Shown here: positions 16,258 through 24,458 of the stretch, piece by piece | How positions within the stretch are numbered: position 1 is the stretch's first letter | How the letters are laid out: each line of letters opens with the position of its first letter | NCBI GenBank assembly: GCA_028698525.1 | Contig: JAQVDB010000021.1 | Location: 1-34,355 of the forward strand | DNA length: 34,355 bases | Origin: Clostridia bacterium | GTDB lineage: Bacteria > Bacillota > Clostridia > JAQVDB01 | Reading direction: 5' to 3' | Program-made: the position numbers and the translations under genes | The notes under the pieces: model-generated | The model's input: the letters and a program-made list of their open reading frames with translations, nothing else | What the model was told of the DNA's origin: nothing | Database searches by the model: none

Positions 16258-16944
16258 ATGCCTACCAAAGATAATTTTAAAAAAATAATAACAGCTATAC
16301 TGGTAGTACTAGGAATCATATTGATATTTAAATATACAGATTTAGGAGAATGGCTGACTTTAGAAGGCTTTCAAAGGAATAAAAATTTCATGAAGGAGTA
16401 CATGTCTGAACACTATCTTATCAGCGTTATAATATATATATTATTTTATACATTTGTAGTATCTTTCTTTTTCCCAGGCGCTACAGTCACACTGATCGCA
16501 GGAGGATTTCTATTCGGAACTGTTCCTGCTATGGTGTATTCGATAATAGGAGCTACCATAGGAGGAACATTGAGCTTTCTGTTTTCACGTTATATAATAG
16601 GTAGCTGGATTCAAAAAAAATACAGAGATAAATTCAAAAACATAAATCAAAAAATTAAGGAAAATGGAAAAAATTATGCACTTACCCTACGCTTTGTACC
16701 CGTGTTACCTTTTTTTATGATCAATCTTCTGTTCGGAATCACACCTTTACCTTTAGGCACCTTTGTATGGACAACTGCTGTAGGTGTGATACCCGGTATT
16801 TTTGTATGTGCCAATGCAGGAGATACCATAAGCAATATAAATTCCATGAGCGATGTTTTTACTCCCAGAACATATGCTACACTTGTAATTTTTGCAGCCT
16901 TTGCACTGCTACCTGTATTGCTCAACAAGAAAAAACAGAACTGA
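16258..16944 (+). CDS. TVP38/TMEM64-family (VTT domain) membrane protein
   Basis: 228 residues, ATG preceded by AGGGAG. Membrane segments: about 9-25, 53-75, 77-110 (a re-entrant pair), 140-165, 170-190 and 203-222. The VTT signature is seen as FFFPGATVTLIAGGFLFG, then IGATIGGTLSFLFSRYIIG, and later ALTLRFVPVLPFFMINLLFG. Related DedA and TMEM41/VMP1 proteins are lipid scramblases or flippases; for the bacterial TVP38 branch the role is not settled. It is a single gene, convergent with the YhaN-like gene 11 nt away, with no terminator between them. Confidence 0.93.
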   Translation: MPTKDNFKKIITAILVVLGIILIFKYTDLGEWLTLEGFQRNKNFMKEYMSEHYLISVIIYILFYTFVVSFFFPGATVTLIAGGFLFGTVPAMVYSIIGATIGGTLSFLFSRYIIGSWIQKKYRDKFKNINQKIKENGKNYALTLRFVPVLPFFMINLLFGITPLPLGTFVWTTAVGVIPGIFVCANAGDTISNINSMSDVFTPRTYATLVIFAAFALLPVLLNKKKQN

Positions 16945-16955
16945 CCATTGCCTAT

Positions 16956-19622
16956 CTACAATCTTATAACCTGTACATCCATGGCTGATGATAGCATATT
17001 CAACAACCATTCATGACAGGTAATCAAAAATACCTGGCGGCTATTAGAAAGAGCGTCTAGCAGCTTAACTCCGTTTTCCGCTCTTACTTCATCCCAATTG
17101 ACAAATACATCGTCCAAAATAACAGGTAAACTCTCCCCTTCCGGGTCCAGATGTTCAGCCATGGCAAGCCTCAAAGCAAAATAGATTTGTTCAAGGGTAC
17201 CTCTGCTCAGGTTCTTTTCCCCTACCTCCAATATACGATCATTCTGACACAACCTTACCTGCAAACCCTGTTTAGAAGATGCATCTTGTGCATAAATCCT
17301 GTCATATCTTCCTCCCGTTATCAGTTCTATATATTTACCGGATTTTTTTAAAACATCAGGCTGGTGCTCCTCTCTGAAACGTTTCTGTGCCTCAATAATT
17401 ATATTCTTGGCAAGGATAAACCGATCCCTTTGAAAGGTCACATCATCAAGTCTATCCTTTAGATGGGATATTTCTCCTTCTATTTCATCCAAGGTTTTAT
17501 TCTGTAAGCCGTGCTCTATCTCCTTTTTTAAAGTTCCTATTCTGTTATTTATATGATTTATCTCTTGCTCGATCTTTTCTCTGTCTATCTTACACTTTTC
17601 TATCCTTCTCTGATCAATAAAAACATCTTTTTTATGCTGATAAAGCTCTTTTATATCTTGCAAGTCATCATATTCACCCTCCAACTCCTGAATGAGCATG
17701 TATGCTTGCTGCCTACATTTTCTTCTACTTAAAATATTATCTATCTTATCTTCTATATCTATTCCTTTCATCTTATTTATACAATTTAAAAGGGCTTTTT
17801 TAGCCTGTTGGGTTTCCTTCAATTGCTCATCTAGTTTTCCTATTTCCCTGCCCATCTCATCAATCTCTATTCGTGCATCATGGACTAGCCTGTAATACTT
17901 TCTAGCTTGTTGCAAGTTTTGTTCTAAAAAATCGATATCTTTAAGCATATCACCGGTTGTATCGCCGATATGGAACTGATCATAAAGATTAGATATGCTG
18001 ATACTATAATGGCCTAATCTGCCTTCAATCTCTTGAATGCTGTTTCTCATATCTGTATATCTCGAAATCAAGTTTTTTAAAACACTCACATCCATGATAA
18101 TATTTTCATCAGGATATTCCAATCTCTGTGATTCGATAGGGATATCCTTCAATTCCCTCTTTATCTTGGATAACAGCTGGCTTTTTTTATCCTCTATTTT
18201 ACATAGCTGATCCTGCATCATCTTTTCCGGGCTTTTATTAAATCTGCGTCTTTTCAGAAATATCCAGCCTGTATAAGACGTAGCACCTAAAAGCATTACC
18301 AATGCAAATAGAAAATCCAAAGAATGCTGCGGTGAAATAATCAATCCTACAAAGCCGGAAAGCAGTATAACAAAAGATATCCAAGGTGTAAGCTCTTTCT
18401 TTTCTAGTCTCTGCATGGATTGCAGCTTTTGATGCTGATATTGTTCATCTAGTTTTCTATACAGTGACACAAAAGACTTTAGTTGTGCCATATCCACGCC
18501 TTCAATATCCTCTTCCAACCCTTGCTTCCATCCGCCTACCAGTGTCTCAGATGCTTTATCCATCAGCAATGATTCTGTTTTTGCAGTTTCTACCTCTAAT
18601 CTGTTTTTTTCATTTAAATAATACTTTATCTGCTCGTATGACCTTATCAAGGTCATTATTTCATGTTCTCTATCCAAAATACGTCGATGCTGGTTTGAAA
18701 AAACCTCTGCTTCCTGTTTGAGCTGTCTGAGACGAAAATCGCATTGTTCTTTGCTTTTAATGATATCATTTATTGTATCATCCAATTGTTTGATATAGCT
18801 TTTAGCATCATCCGGTACACCATCAAACTCTTGTATGCCATCTGATTCAGATAACAAGCTATCAATACGCTCTAATTTCCTGAAGGCTGGATTAAGCCTT
18901 TCATATTTGTCAATATACGATATTATATAATCTTTTTGCTCATACATCTTTTCCAACTTTTGTTCCAGATGGTCCAACTCTTTTTGATCAGCCCTGATCT
19001 TTCGTTCATTTTCCAATGCGACACTTTTCTGCTCCATCAATCCATCCAGCTGTTTGCATATCATCTTTGATTCAGGCTTTCCTCTTCTGTCTGAACGCCA
19101 CAACGTATTTGCCTGCTGTTCCAGTTCCGATAAGACATCGACAACCGGTCTTATAAATGAGCAAAACTCTCCCCCCAACAACTGATCCTGCATCATCTCC
19201 CAGGTCTTGCTTTTGGGCATACACATATTATCAATATCAAGAGTATATACCTGTTCAAACACCTTCCTGGGCAAACCCCTTACATATTCAAGGGATTTAT
19301 TTGAAATATCTACGCTTTTATCATCCGATATTATGGTGCCTGATGCAACGCTCTGAAGCCTTCTTATCACATCCAGCCTTTTCCCGTAGGACGTCTTAAT
19401 TCGTGCTTGACAAAATGCCTTGCTCTCATCCCAGGGCACATAGGGATTGTTGTCTCGGCTAGCAGGACTAAAACCATACAGGATTGTGGTCATCAAATTG
19501 AATATAGTGGTTTTACCCGATTCATTAAGTCCGAATATTACAACAAGACCTTCATCTAGATGAGGTGTTTGCCAATCTCTTAAACATCCAAATCTTTCAG
19601 CTTTTATAGTTTCAAATATCAT
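16956..19622 (-). CDS. yhaN: YhaN-like AAA/SMC-type ATPase with a membrane hairpin
   Basis: 888 residues. Walker A is GLNESGKTT (31-39). The C-terminus carries the ABC signature LSRGTLEQIYFALRLAMAE (from about 805) and Walker B LPVILDDVF (about 832-840), followed by the H-loop region FLITCHE. Between them are two long coiled-coil arms (about 165-405 and 465-760). At the tip side, residues about 413-430 and 436-456 are two adjoining hydrophobic membrane segments, a trait of YhaN proteins that ordinary SbcC lacks. The start ATG overlaps the YhaO stop (ATGA), so the two form a nuclease-ATPase pair in the SbcCD/Mre11-Rad50 manner, presumably in DNA repair at the membrane. The exact role is unproven. 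Confidence 0.9.
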   Translation of the reverse strand: MIFETIKAERFGCLRDWQTPHLDEGLVVIFGLNESGKTTIFNLMTTILYGFSPASRDNNPYVPWDESKAFCQARIKTSYGKRLDVIRRLQSVASGTIISDDKSVDISNKSLEYVRGLPRKVFEQVYTLDIDNMCMPKSKTWEMMQDQLLGGEFCSFIRPVVDVLSELEQQANTLWRSDRRGKPESKMICKQLDGLMEQKSVALENERKIRADQKELDHLEQKLEKMYEQKDYIISYIDKYERLNPAFRKLERIDSLLSESDGIQEFDGVPDDAKSYIKQLDDTINDIIKSKEQCDFRLRQLKQEAEVFSNQHRRILDREHEIMTLIRSYEQIKYYLNEKNRLEVETAKTESLLMDKASETLVGGWKQGLEEDIEGVDMAQLKSFVSLYRKLDEQYQHQKLQSMQRLEKKELTPWISFVILLSGFVGLIISPQHSLDFLFALVMLLGATSYTGWIFLKRRRFNKSPEKMMQDQLCKIEDKKSQLLSKIKRELKDIPIESQRLEYPDENIIMDVSVLKNLISRYTDMRNSIQEIEGRLGHYSISISNLYDQFHIGDTTGDMLKDIDFLEQNLQQARKYYRLVHDARIEIDEMGREIGKLDEQLKETQQAKKALLNCINKMKGIDIEDKIDNILSRRKCRQQAYMLIQELEGEYDDLQDIKELYQHKKDVFIDQRRIEKCKIDREKIEQEINHINNRIGTLKKEIEHGLQNKTLDEIEGEISHLKDRLDDVTFQRDRFILAKNIIIEAQKRFREEHQPDVLKKSGKYIELITGGRYDRIYAQDASSKQGLQVRLCQNDRILEVGEKNLSRGTLEQIYFALRLAMAEHLDPEGESLPVILDDVFVNWDEVRAENGVKLLDALSNSRQVFLITCHEWLLNMLSSAMDVQVIRL

Positions 19623-20872
19623 AATTCATCCTCCAAAACCATTCGAGAGGCTATCTCATAATCCAATCCTTTCATCAGTTGCCGTAAATATTCTATCACC
19701 GAGTCATCATCGGTACTTGGACATCCTCCCAGATCATCTGGCTTTAACTTCAGCAACAGACTGTGATCAGATTCTGCATCTTTCAATAAATCAAGGACTG
19801 TGCCCAACAGATGAGGCTGTCCAATGAACTGGCTGACATCTATTGAGGGAGTCAGTCTATCCACTAAAAATTCCACATATTGTGCATCGGTAAACAGCTT
19901 CACATAATCACACAGGCTCTCTAGATTGTCCCTGTCCTTCAATTCCTCATGTAAGCTACAGGGTCCTTCAAGATTTATCCTTAAAAATAAATGTTGGGCA
20001 CTGTCATACATATCGACTACATCCTGCAGTGAATCCCGTATATGATTTTCCAGCTGACTCAAGGTTTCTATCTTTTCCAAATCATCTATAGTCACTACCT
20101 CCCATAATACCGGAGAAAGTGGATGAAAATCCGTGTGCACCATCCTGTTATCATCTATATCCACCAAATATGCCCCTTTCCAACCTCTTTCCACCGGGTT
20201 TCTGCCTGATATGTTGCCCGGATATATTATAAACGGGTTGCGGGAAATCTCCAGTCGGGTATGAACATGCCCTAACGCCCAATAATCGTAACCTTTTTCC
20301 ATCATATCACTTATGGAACAAGGGGCATACCTCTCATGTTGATCTGAACTTTTCTGACCTGTGACCAGAACATGTGCAATCCCAACATGGGGTATATCTT
20401 GTGAATCACGATCAGGAAATCTCTTTATTAAATTTTGAAATTCTTTTTTATGGGAATGCCCCACCCCTGTCACCAGACCGATGACTTTTCCACTTTTATC
20501 TTTAATCTGATGAGTGACGGGCATATCATCATCGAATATTATGATATTGGAAGGCCACTGAATATTTCTCATCTTATAACTTTGACCATAAGGATCATGA
20601 TTCCCGGGAGAATAGAATGTTATAATATTTTCATCCTTCAATTTGTCTAACTGGTCGAGCAAAAATTTTTCTGTAGCAAAACTCAATGTATTGTTATCGA
20701 ACAGGTCCCCTGATATCAGAACCGCATCTACCTCTTGTTGTACCGCTAGCTCAATTCCTGCAGCAAATGCATTCTTTATAGAATCTTTTAATAGTTTTCC
20801 AGTGTTTTTATCACTGCTATAAAACGGAGTATCCAGGTGAATATCTGCCATATGTACGAATTTTAACCCCAT
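19619..20872 (-). CDS. yhaO: YhaO-like metallophosphoesterase (SbcD/Mre11-type nuclease)
   Basis: 417 residues from an ATG with AGAGGGG 7 nt upstream. All calcineurin-type metal motifs are present: ADIHLD (D10, H12), SGDLFD (D56), GNHD (90-93), the histidine in IAHVLV (about 167) and GHVHT (201-204). The C-terminal 200 residues form the capping and partner-binding region. This family makes double-strand-break nucleases that work with the ATPase encoded next. It overlaps the YhaN-like gene by 4 bases. A candidate -10 (20899-20904) lies just upstream; the preceding gene ends at its own terminator, so this is an independent two-gene operon. Confidence 0.92.
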   Translation of the reverse strand: MGLKFVHMADIHLDTPFYSSDKNTGKLLKDSIKNAFAAGIELAVQQEVDAVLISGDLFDNNTLSFATEKFLLDQLDKLKDENIITFYSPGNHDPYGQSYKMRNIQWPSNIIIFDDDMPVTHQIKDKSGKVIGLVTGVGHSHKKEFQNLIKRFPDRDSQDIPHVGIAHVLVTGQKSSDQHERYAPCSISDMMEKGYDYWALGHVHTRLEISRNPFIIYPGNISGRNPVERGWKGAYLVDIDDNRMVHTDFHPLSPVLWEVVTIDDLEKIETLSQLENHIRDSLQDVVDMYDSAQHLFLRINLEGPCSLHEELKDRDNLESLCDYVKLFTDAQYVEFLVDRLTPSIDVSQFIGQPHLLGTVLDLLKDAESDHSLLLKLKPDDLGGCPSTDDDSVIEYLRQLMKGLDYEIASRMVLEDEL

Positions 20873-20907
20873 ACCATTACCCCTCTTTCTTTAAAATAAT
20901 TATAACA

Positions 20908-20939
20908 TAAAAAAATCCGCTTTATAAAAATAAAGCGGA
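20908..20939 (-). terminator. Rho-independent terminator after the fumarase/DUF3892 genes
   Basis: Perfect 10-bp stem TCCGCTTTAT/ATAAAGCGGA (20916-20925 with 20930-20939), 4-nt loop, then seven Ts on the minus strand. It is 4 nt past the DUF3892 stop. Confidence 0.9.
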
Positions 20940-20943
20940 ATAA

Positions 20944-21174
20944 TCATCTAAATGTTGGTAAGTTATCCAGATTATCCTCCTTTGTGTCGTTTGGATCACT
21001 TCTCAAAAATTCTCTACCATTCTTTGCCCTGCCTACATTTACTCCTTCAATCAAATCTTCCTTTACCATCATAATTGCATCCTCGATAGAGTAAACATTA
21101 CCATCTTCCAACATTACATCGGTAATATCGCCATCAGGGTTTTTTCTTACCTTTGTTATTTTAGGTTTATACAT
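20944..21174 (-). CDS. Small DUF3892 protein
   Basis: 76 residues from the ATG at 21174 (GGAGG about 10 nt upstream); an ATG two codons earlier is only 4 nt from the ribosome site. The sequence is a single compact domain: ITKVRKNPDGDITDVMLEDG, then YSIEDAIMMVKEDLIEGV and VGRAKNGREFLRS, which fit DUF3892, a small widespread Firmicutes family of unknown function. The tail is acidic and Asn-rich. It lies 62 nt after the fumarase beta stop on the same strand and ahead of a strong terminator, so it may be the last gene of that transcript. Confidence 0.82.
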   Translation of the reverse strand: MYKPKITKVRKNPDGDITDVMLEDGNVYSIEDAIMMVKEDLIEGVNVGRAKNGREFLRSDPNDTKEDNLDNLPTFR

Positions 21175-21236
21175 AATCATAATCCCTCCCCGATTATATT
21201 TTCCCGCAATGGACTATGATTATACATCCATCATTT

Positions 21237-21767
21237 TTATCTTTCATACAAATTATTCCCCATACAATCGATGGCTACCACCACAACGAAATCCTCTACT
21301 TGTAACCGGTATATGGCTTCTGGCCCTAAATCAGGATAAGCACAGACATCAGCTTTTTTTATACTCTTGGATATCAATGCACCTGCTCCCCCCACTGCAG
21401 CAAAATAAACTGCTTTATTTTTTATCATGGATTGCACTACTTGCTCCGACCTCATACCCTTTCCTATCATGCCTTTTAGGCCTCTGTCTAGAAGCTCCGG
21501 GGTATAGGCATCTACCCTCCCACTAGTAGTAGGGCCGGCAGAACCTATTATTTGTCCCGGTTTGGGAGGACAAGGTCCTACATAATATATGATCTGATTT
21601 TTAATATCAAAGGGAAGGAGCTGTCCTTTTGCTATACACTCTTGCATTCTCTTGTGAGCTGCATCCCTTCCTGTATATATAGTACCGGAGATAGATACCA
21701 TATCTCCCGCCTTGAGTGCTGAAACTACTGAGTCATCGATAGGAGTCTCGATTTTTATCGTATCCAT
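21237..21767 (-). CDS. Class I fumarate hydratase, beta (C-terminal) subunit
   Basis: 176 residues; GGGGAGGG lies 10 nt before the ATG. Family marks: GDMVSISGTIYTGRDAAHKR, the substrate loop VGPCPPKPG, SAGPTTSGRVDAY, and IGKGMRSEQV. It is the small half of a two-subunit oxygen-sensitive Fe-S hydro-lyase that adds water to fumarate to give malate; in single-chain FumA the same region is the C-terminal domain. The alpha subunit gene ends 22 nt upstream. L-tartrate dehydratase is the main alternative and shares this architecture, but the anaerobic context and the general motif set favour fumarase. Confidence 0.9.
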   Translation of the reverse strand: MDTIKIETPIDDSVVSALKAGDMVSISGTIYTGRDAAHKRMQECIAKGQLLPFDIKNQIIYYVGPCPPKPGQIIGSAGPTTSGRVDAYTPELLDRGLKGMIGKGMRSEQVVQSMIKNKAVYFAAVGGAGALISKSIKKADVCAYPDLGPEAIYRLQVEDFVVVVAIDCMGNNLYER

Positions 21768-21789
21768 ATGGTTTTTTCCCTCCCCTTCA

Positions 21790-22632
21790 TCATAATATAG
21801 CCTGCTTATGTCTTGCAGAGTGGCATTGTATATTTACTGCTACCGGCAGCCCGGCTATATGTGTAGCAGATGTCTCACAGTGCACAGCAAGAGCAGTAGT
21901 ACGTCCTCCCAGCCCCTGAGGGCCTATCCCTGTCTTGTTTATCTTCTCCAACAGATAATCTTCTAACTTTTTAATATCAGCATGGGCATTGGAATCTCCT
22001 AATCTCCTTATAAGGGATTTTTTAGCCAGATACGCTGCCTTTTCCATGGTTCCTCCCATACCTACCCCTACAATTATAGGGGGACATGGATTGGCCCCTG
22101 CCTTTATCACTGTATCTATCACAAACTCCTTTACACCGTCCATACCCTGGGCAGGCTTCAACATTTTCAGCCTGCTCATATTTTCACTTCCAAATCCCTT
22201 AGGTGCAACTGTAATCTTTAAGCTATCTCCTTGGACTATATCGGTATGAATTATAGCAGGTGTATTATCCCCTGTATTCACCCTGTTAAAAGGATCTTTC
22301 ACCACCGACTTTCTTAAGTACCCCTGGGTATATCCCCTGCGTACACCTTCATTTATAGCATCATAAAAACCGCCACCTACTATATGCACATCCTGTCCTA
22401 ATTCGATAAACACAACTGTCATCCCGGTATCCTGACAAAGGGGCATATTTTGACAAGCTGCATACTCGGCATTTTCAATCAATTGTCTCAAAATGCTTTT
22501 GGCAGTATCAGATTCCTCTTTTTGTAAAGCTCGATTGAGAGCCTGTTTCACATCATCCCCTAAATTATAACATGCATCAATACATAGCTCCTTCACCGTT
22601 TCAGCTATGATCTCAGTGCTTATCTCCTTCAT
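21790..22632 (-). CDS. Class I fumarate hydratase, alpha (Fe-S) subunit
   Basis: 280 residues, AGGTGA 10 nt before the ATG. Three cysteines fit the [4Fe-4S] ligands: C66 in MPLCQDTG, C183 in NPCPP and C252 in VHCETSATH. Other family marks are RVNTGDNTPAIIHTDIV, APKGFGSENMS and GIGPQGLGGRTTALAV. The cluster binds the substrate directly, so the enzyme is oxygen-labile, consistent with an anaerobe. The pair makes malate from fumarate, or fumarate from malate in a reductive pathway. It is the first gene of the fumarase transcript, with a well-formed promoter upstream. Confidence 0.92.
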   Translation of the reverse strand: MKEISTEIIAETVKELCIDACYNLGDDVKQALNRALQKEESDTAKSILRQLIENAEYAACQNMPLCQDTGMTVVFIELGQDVHIVGGGFYDAINEGVRRGYTQGYLRKSVVKDPFNRVNTGDNTPAIIHTDIVQGDSLKITVAPKGFGSENMSRLKMLKPAQGMDGVKEFVIDTVIKAGANPCPPIIVGVGMGGTMEKAAYLAKKSLIRRLGDSNAHADIKKLEDYLLEKINKTGIGPQGLGGRTTALAVHCETSATHIAGLPVAVNIQCHSARHKQAIL

Positions 22633-22668
22633 ATTAAATCGCTCACCTCTATTGATATCTTAAATGTA

Positions 22669-22697
22669 ATTATATCATTATATAGAACCATATCCAA
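22669..22697 (-). promoter_or_regulatory. Promoter of the fumarase operon
   Basis: Minus-strand TTGGAT (22692-22697), 17-nt spacer, perfect TATAAT (22669-22674), about 36 nt before the start codon. It begins just after the terminator of module C. Confidence 0.65.
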
Positions 22698-22702
22698 TTA
22701 AT

Positions 22703-22727
22703 AAAAAAGACCTTTTAGGTCTTTTTT
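22703..22727 (-). terminator. Rho-independent terminator of module C
   Basis: Compact hairpin with core GACCT/AGGTC flanked by A and T runs (22703-22713 with 22717-22727, 3-nt loop), giving six Us on the minus-strand RNA. It directly abuts the stop codon of the heptad-repeat protein gene. Confidence 0.85.
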
Positions 22728-24445
22728 TAAAACTTGAACAGATCTTTTACCCTTTCCCAGAATCCTTTTTTTACTTCTTCATTCTGTGGTATCTTTTCTT
22801 GTTCATCTCTTTCTATTGGAGGGGTCCTTAATACAAATCTTACCGTTGAATTTTGTTTGTTCCTGGCATCCACAAATGAAGTATAATCCACAGATTTATC
22901 CTGATTTAAAAATTCTTCAAACTTTTTTATTCCTTGGTCATTTATCTGATCTAATCCCTCTTGTACATCCTTTTGACCGGCGACAGCCTTACTCATATTG
23001 TCAGTTATGCTATCCATGCCGTTGTACAGCTCTTGTGCCCCTTGGGCTGATTCATTTATTGCGGAATGAACATCCTGCCAGCCATTTTCCACATCTTGGG
23101 CTCCTTGTTCTAATTGTTCTATGCCCTGTATTAGTTTTCGACCTTCAGCGCCTAAATTGCCCAGTCCGTCGGATATCTGCTCTATCCCTGCCGAGTACTG
23201 ATCAAATCCCTGTTCTAAAGCCCCGGTGTTTTCCGATATCTGTTTAGCACCCTGGGCAAAGTCTGCATACTTTCGGTTTATCTCCCCAATAGCATCCTTT
23301 TCAGCCATTATAGCTTGGAGCAGTTTTGCCTCCATGCTGTCTGAAGGATATGAACCTAATACCAGGGCAGCTAGTTGTACTATCTGTTCATGTGACGACT
23401 CAAAGGTTTTAAGTCCTGTCCCCATATCTTGGATACCTGACTCCAGCTTTTTTGCCCCTCCATTCAGCTGGGACAATCCATCGTTTATAGACTTTCCTTT
23501 TTGCAAAACCTCTCCTAGAGCACCGTTTAATTCATCGGCTCCCTTTATCAGTTGACTGCTTCCTCCTTTGATTGAGCCTATTCCCTGAGTCAAGCCCTCC
23601 AGCCCTTCACCTAATCCATGGGTATTTTTATACAGCGATGACAAGCCTGACGACAACTGGCCGGTACCTGTTCTGATATCCTTCATACCTTGGAGGAGTT
23701 TATCATCTCCATGGGATATTTGTCTAAGTCCATCTGCGATATCATCCATCCCGGACTGTAGGGAATCTATATCCTCATCAAAATTTCCCGGTATCGGCAT
23801 AGACCCGGGTGCCACCTGAAAGGTCATCTCCTCCAAGCAGATATCCTCCCCATCCATTTCTACGGATATTTCCGCATCAGGCTGAGGTACCAGAGCATAA
23901 TTTATATTCATCTGTTTACCTATCAGTATACTAGTAGTAGCATCTTTGGCATCTATATTTGAAAATCTACTCGTATCAAAGTTCATATTCAACATAACTA
24001 TTAAAGGATCATCTAATCGGGATTCCACCCTTATATCGATTCTTAATTTTCCATCTTTGCCTGCCAACTCATCAGCATCTAATCTCTTCCCATCAAGATA
24101 ATAATCTATATTGATATCAAAAGGAAGCCCTTTATCCAAGTTGCCTTGATAATATATCCCTTCTTTTTCAATGATATCAGCAGGCCATATTGTTTTTTCG
24201 CCTTCTATTTTAGGTTTTTCATAACCACCTATGTTTTTAATAGAGTTATAGTCACCATATTCAATATGTTCTGCTTGGTCAGACCAACCTTCCAGGTGCA
24301 CTACTACAGCTGTTTCGTCTGCACTCCCATCACTATTCAAATTTACATACACCGTTTCATTTCTATTTATCTGTGCAGAAGCTGCAGAACAAACAAACAA
24401 AAATACAATTAATATAGTTATCGCTATTAACGACTTTTTCTTCAT
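22727..24445 (-). CDS. Secreted heptad-repeat (xxxLxxG) protein, partner of MMPL pump C
   Basis: 572 residues. Signal peptide 1-24 ending ASA. The N-terminal domain (29-220) matches the module A protein at the same landmarks: ETVYVNLN, IKNIGGYEKP, IYYQGNLDKGLPFD and LAGKDGK. Residues about 226-510 are xxxLxxG heptads in two arms around a break at about 350-395. After the heptads both paralogues have a short strand-like stretch (STVRFVLRT here) and an amphipathic end (KKGFWERVKDLFK). It is shorter than its paralogue mainly through fewer heptads. It starts 13 nt after the MMPL stop. There is no C-terminal membrane segment, unlike YhgE/Pip or EsaA. Function unknown; the pump-partner role is inferred. 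Confidence 0.85.
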   Translation of the reverse strand: MKKKSLIAITILIVFLFVCSAASAQINRNETVYVNLNSDGSADETAVVVHLEGWSDQAEHIEYGDYNSIKNIGGYEKPKIEGEKTIWPADIIEKEGIYYQGNLDKGLPFDINIDYYLDGKRLDADELAGKDGKLRIDIRVESRLDDPLIVMLNMNFDTSRFSNIDAKDATTSILIGKQMNINYALVPQPDAEISVEMDGEDICLEEMTFQVAPGSMPIPGNFDEDIDSLQSGMDDIADGLRQISHGDDKLLQGMKDIRTGTGQLSSGLSSLYKNTHGLGEGLEGLTQGIGSIKGGSSQLIKGADELNGALGEVLQKGKSINDGLSQLNGGAKKLESGIQDMGTGLKTFESSHEQIVQLAALVLGSYPSDSMEAKLLQAIMAEKDAIGEINRKYADFAQGAKQISENTGALEQGFDQYSAGIEQISDGLGNLGAEGRKLIQGIEQLEQGAQDVENGWQDVHSAINESAQGAQELYNGMDSITDNMSKAVAGQKDVQEGLDQINDQGIKKFEEFLNQDKSVDYTSFVDARNKQNSTVRFVLRTPPIERDEQEKIPQNEEVKKGFWERVKDLFKF

Positions 24446-24458
24446 GGAAATCCTCCCA

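Noticed and set aside
22786-23247. 153-codon plus-strand open frame opposite the module C heptad gene
   Set aside because: Low-complexity shadow of the heptad repeats; no start context or known family.
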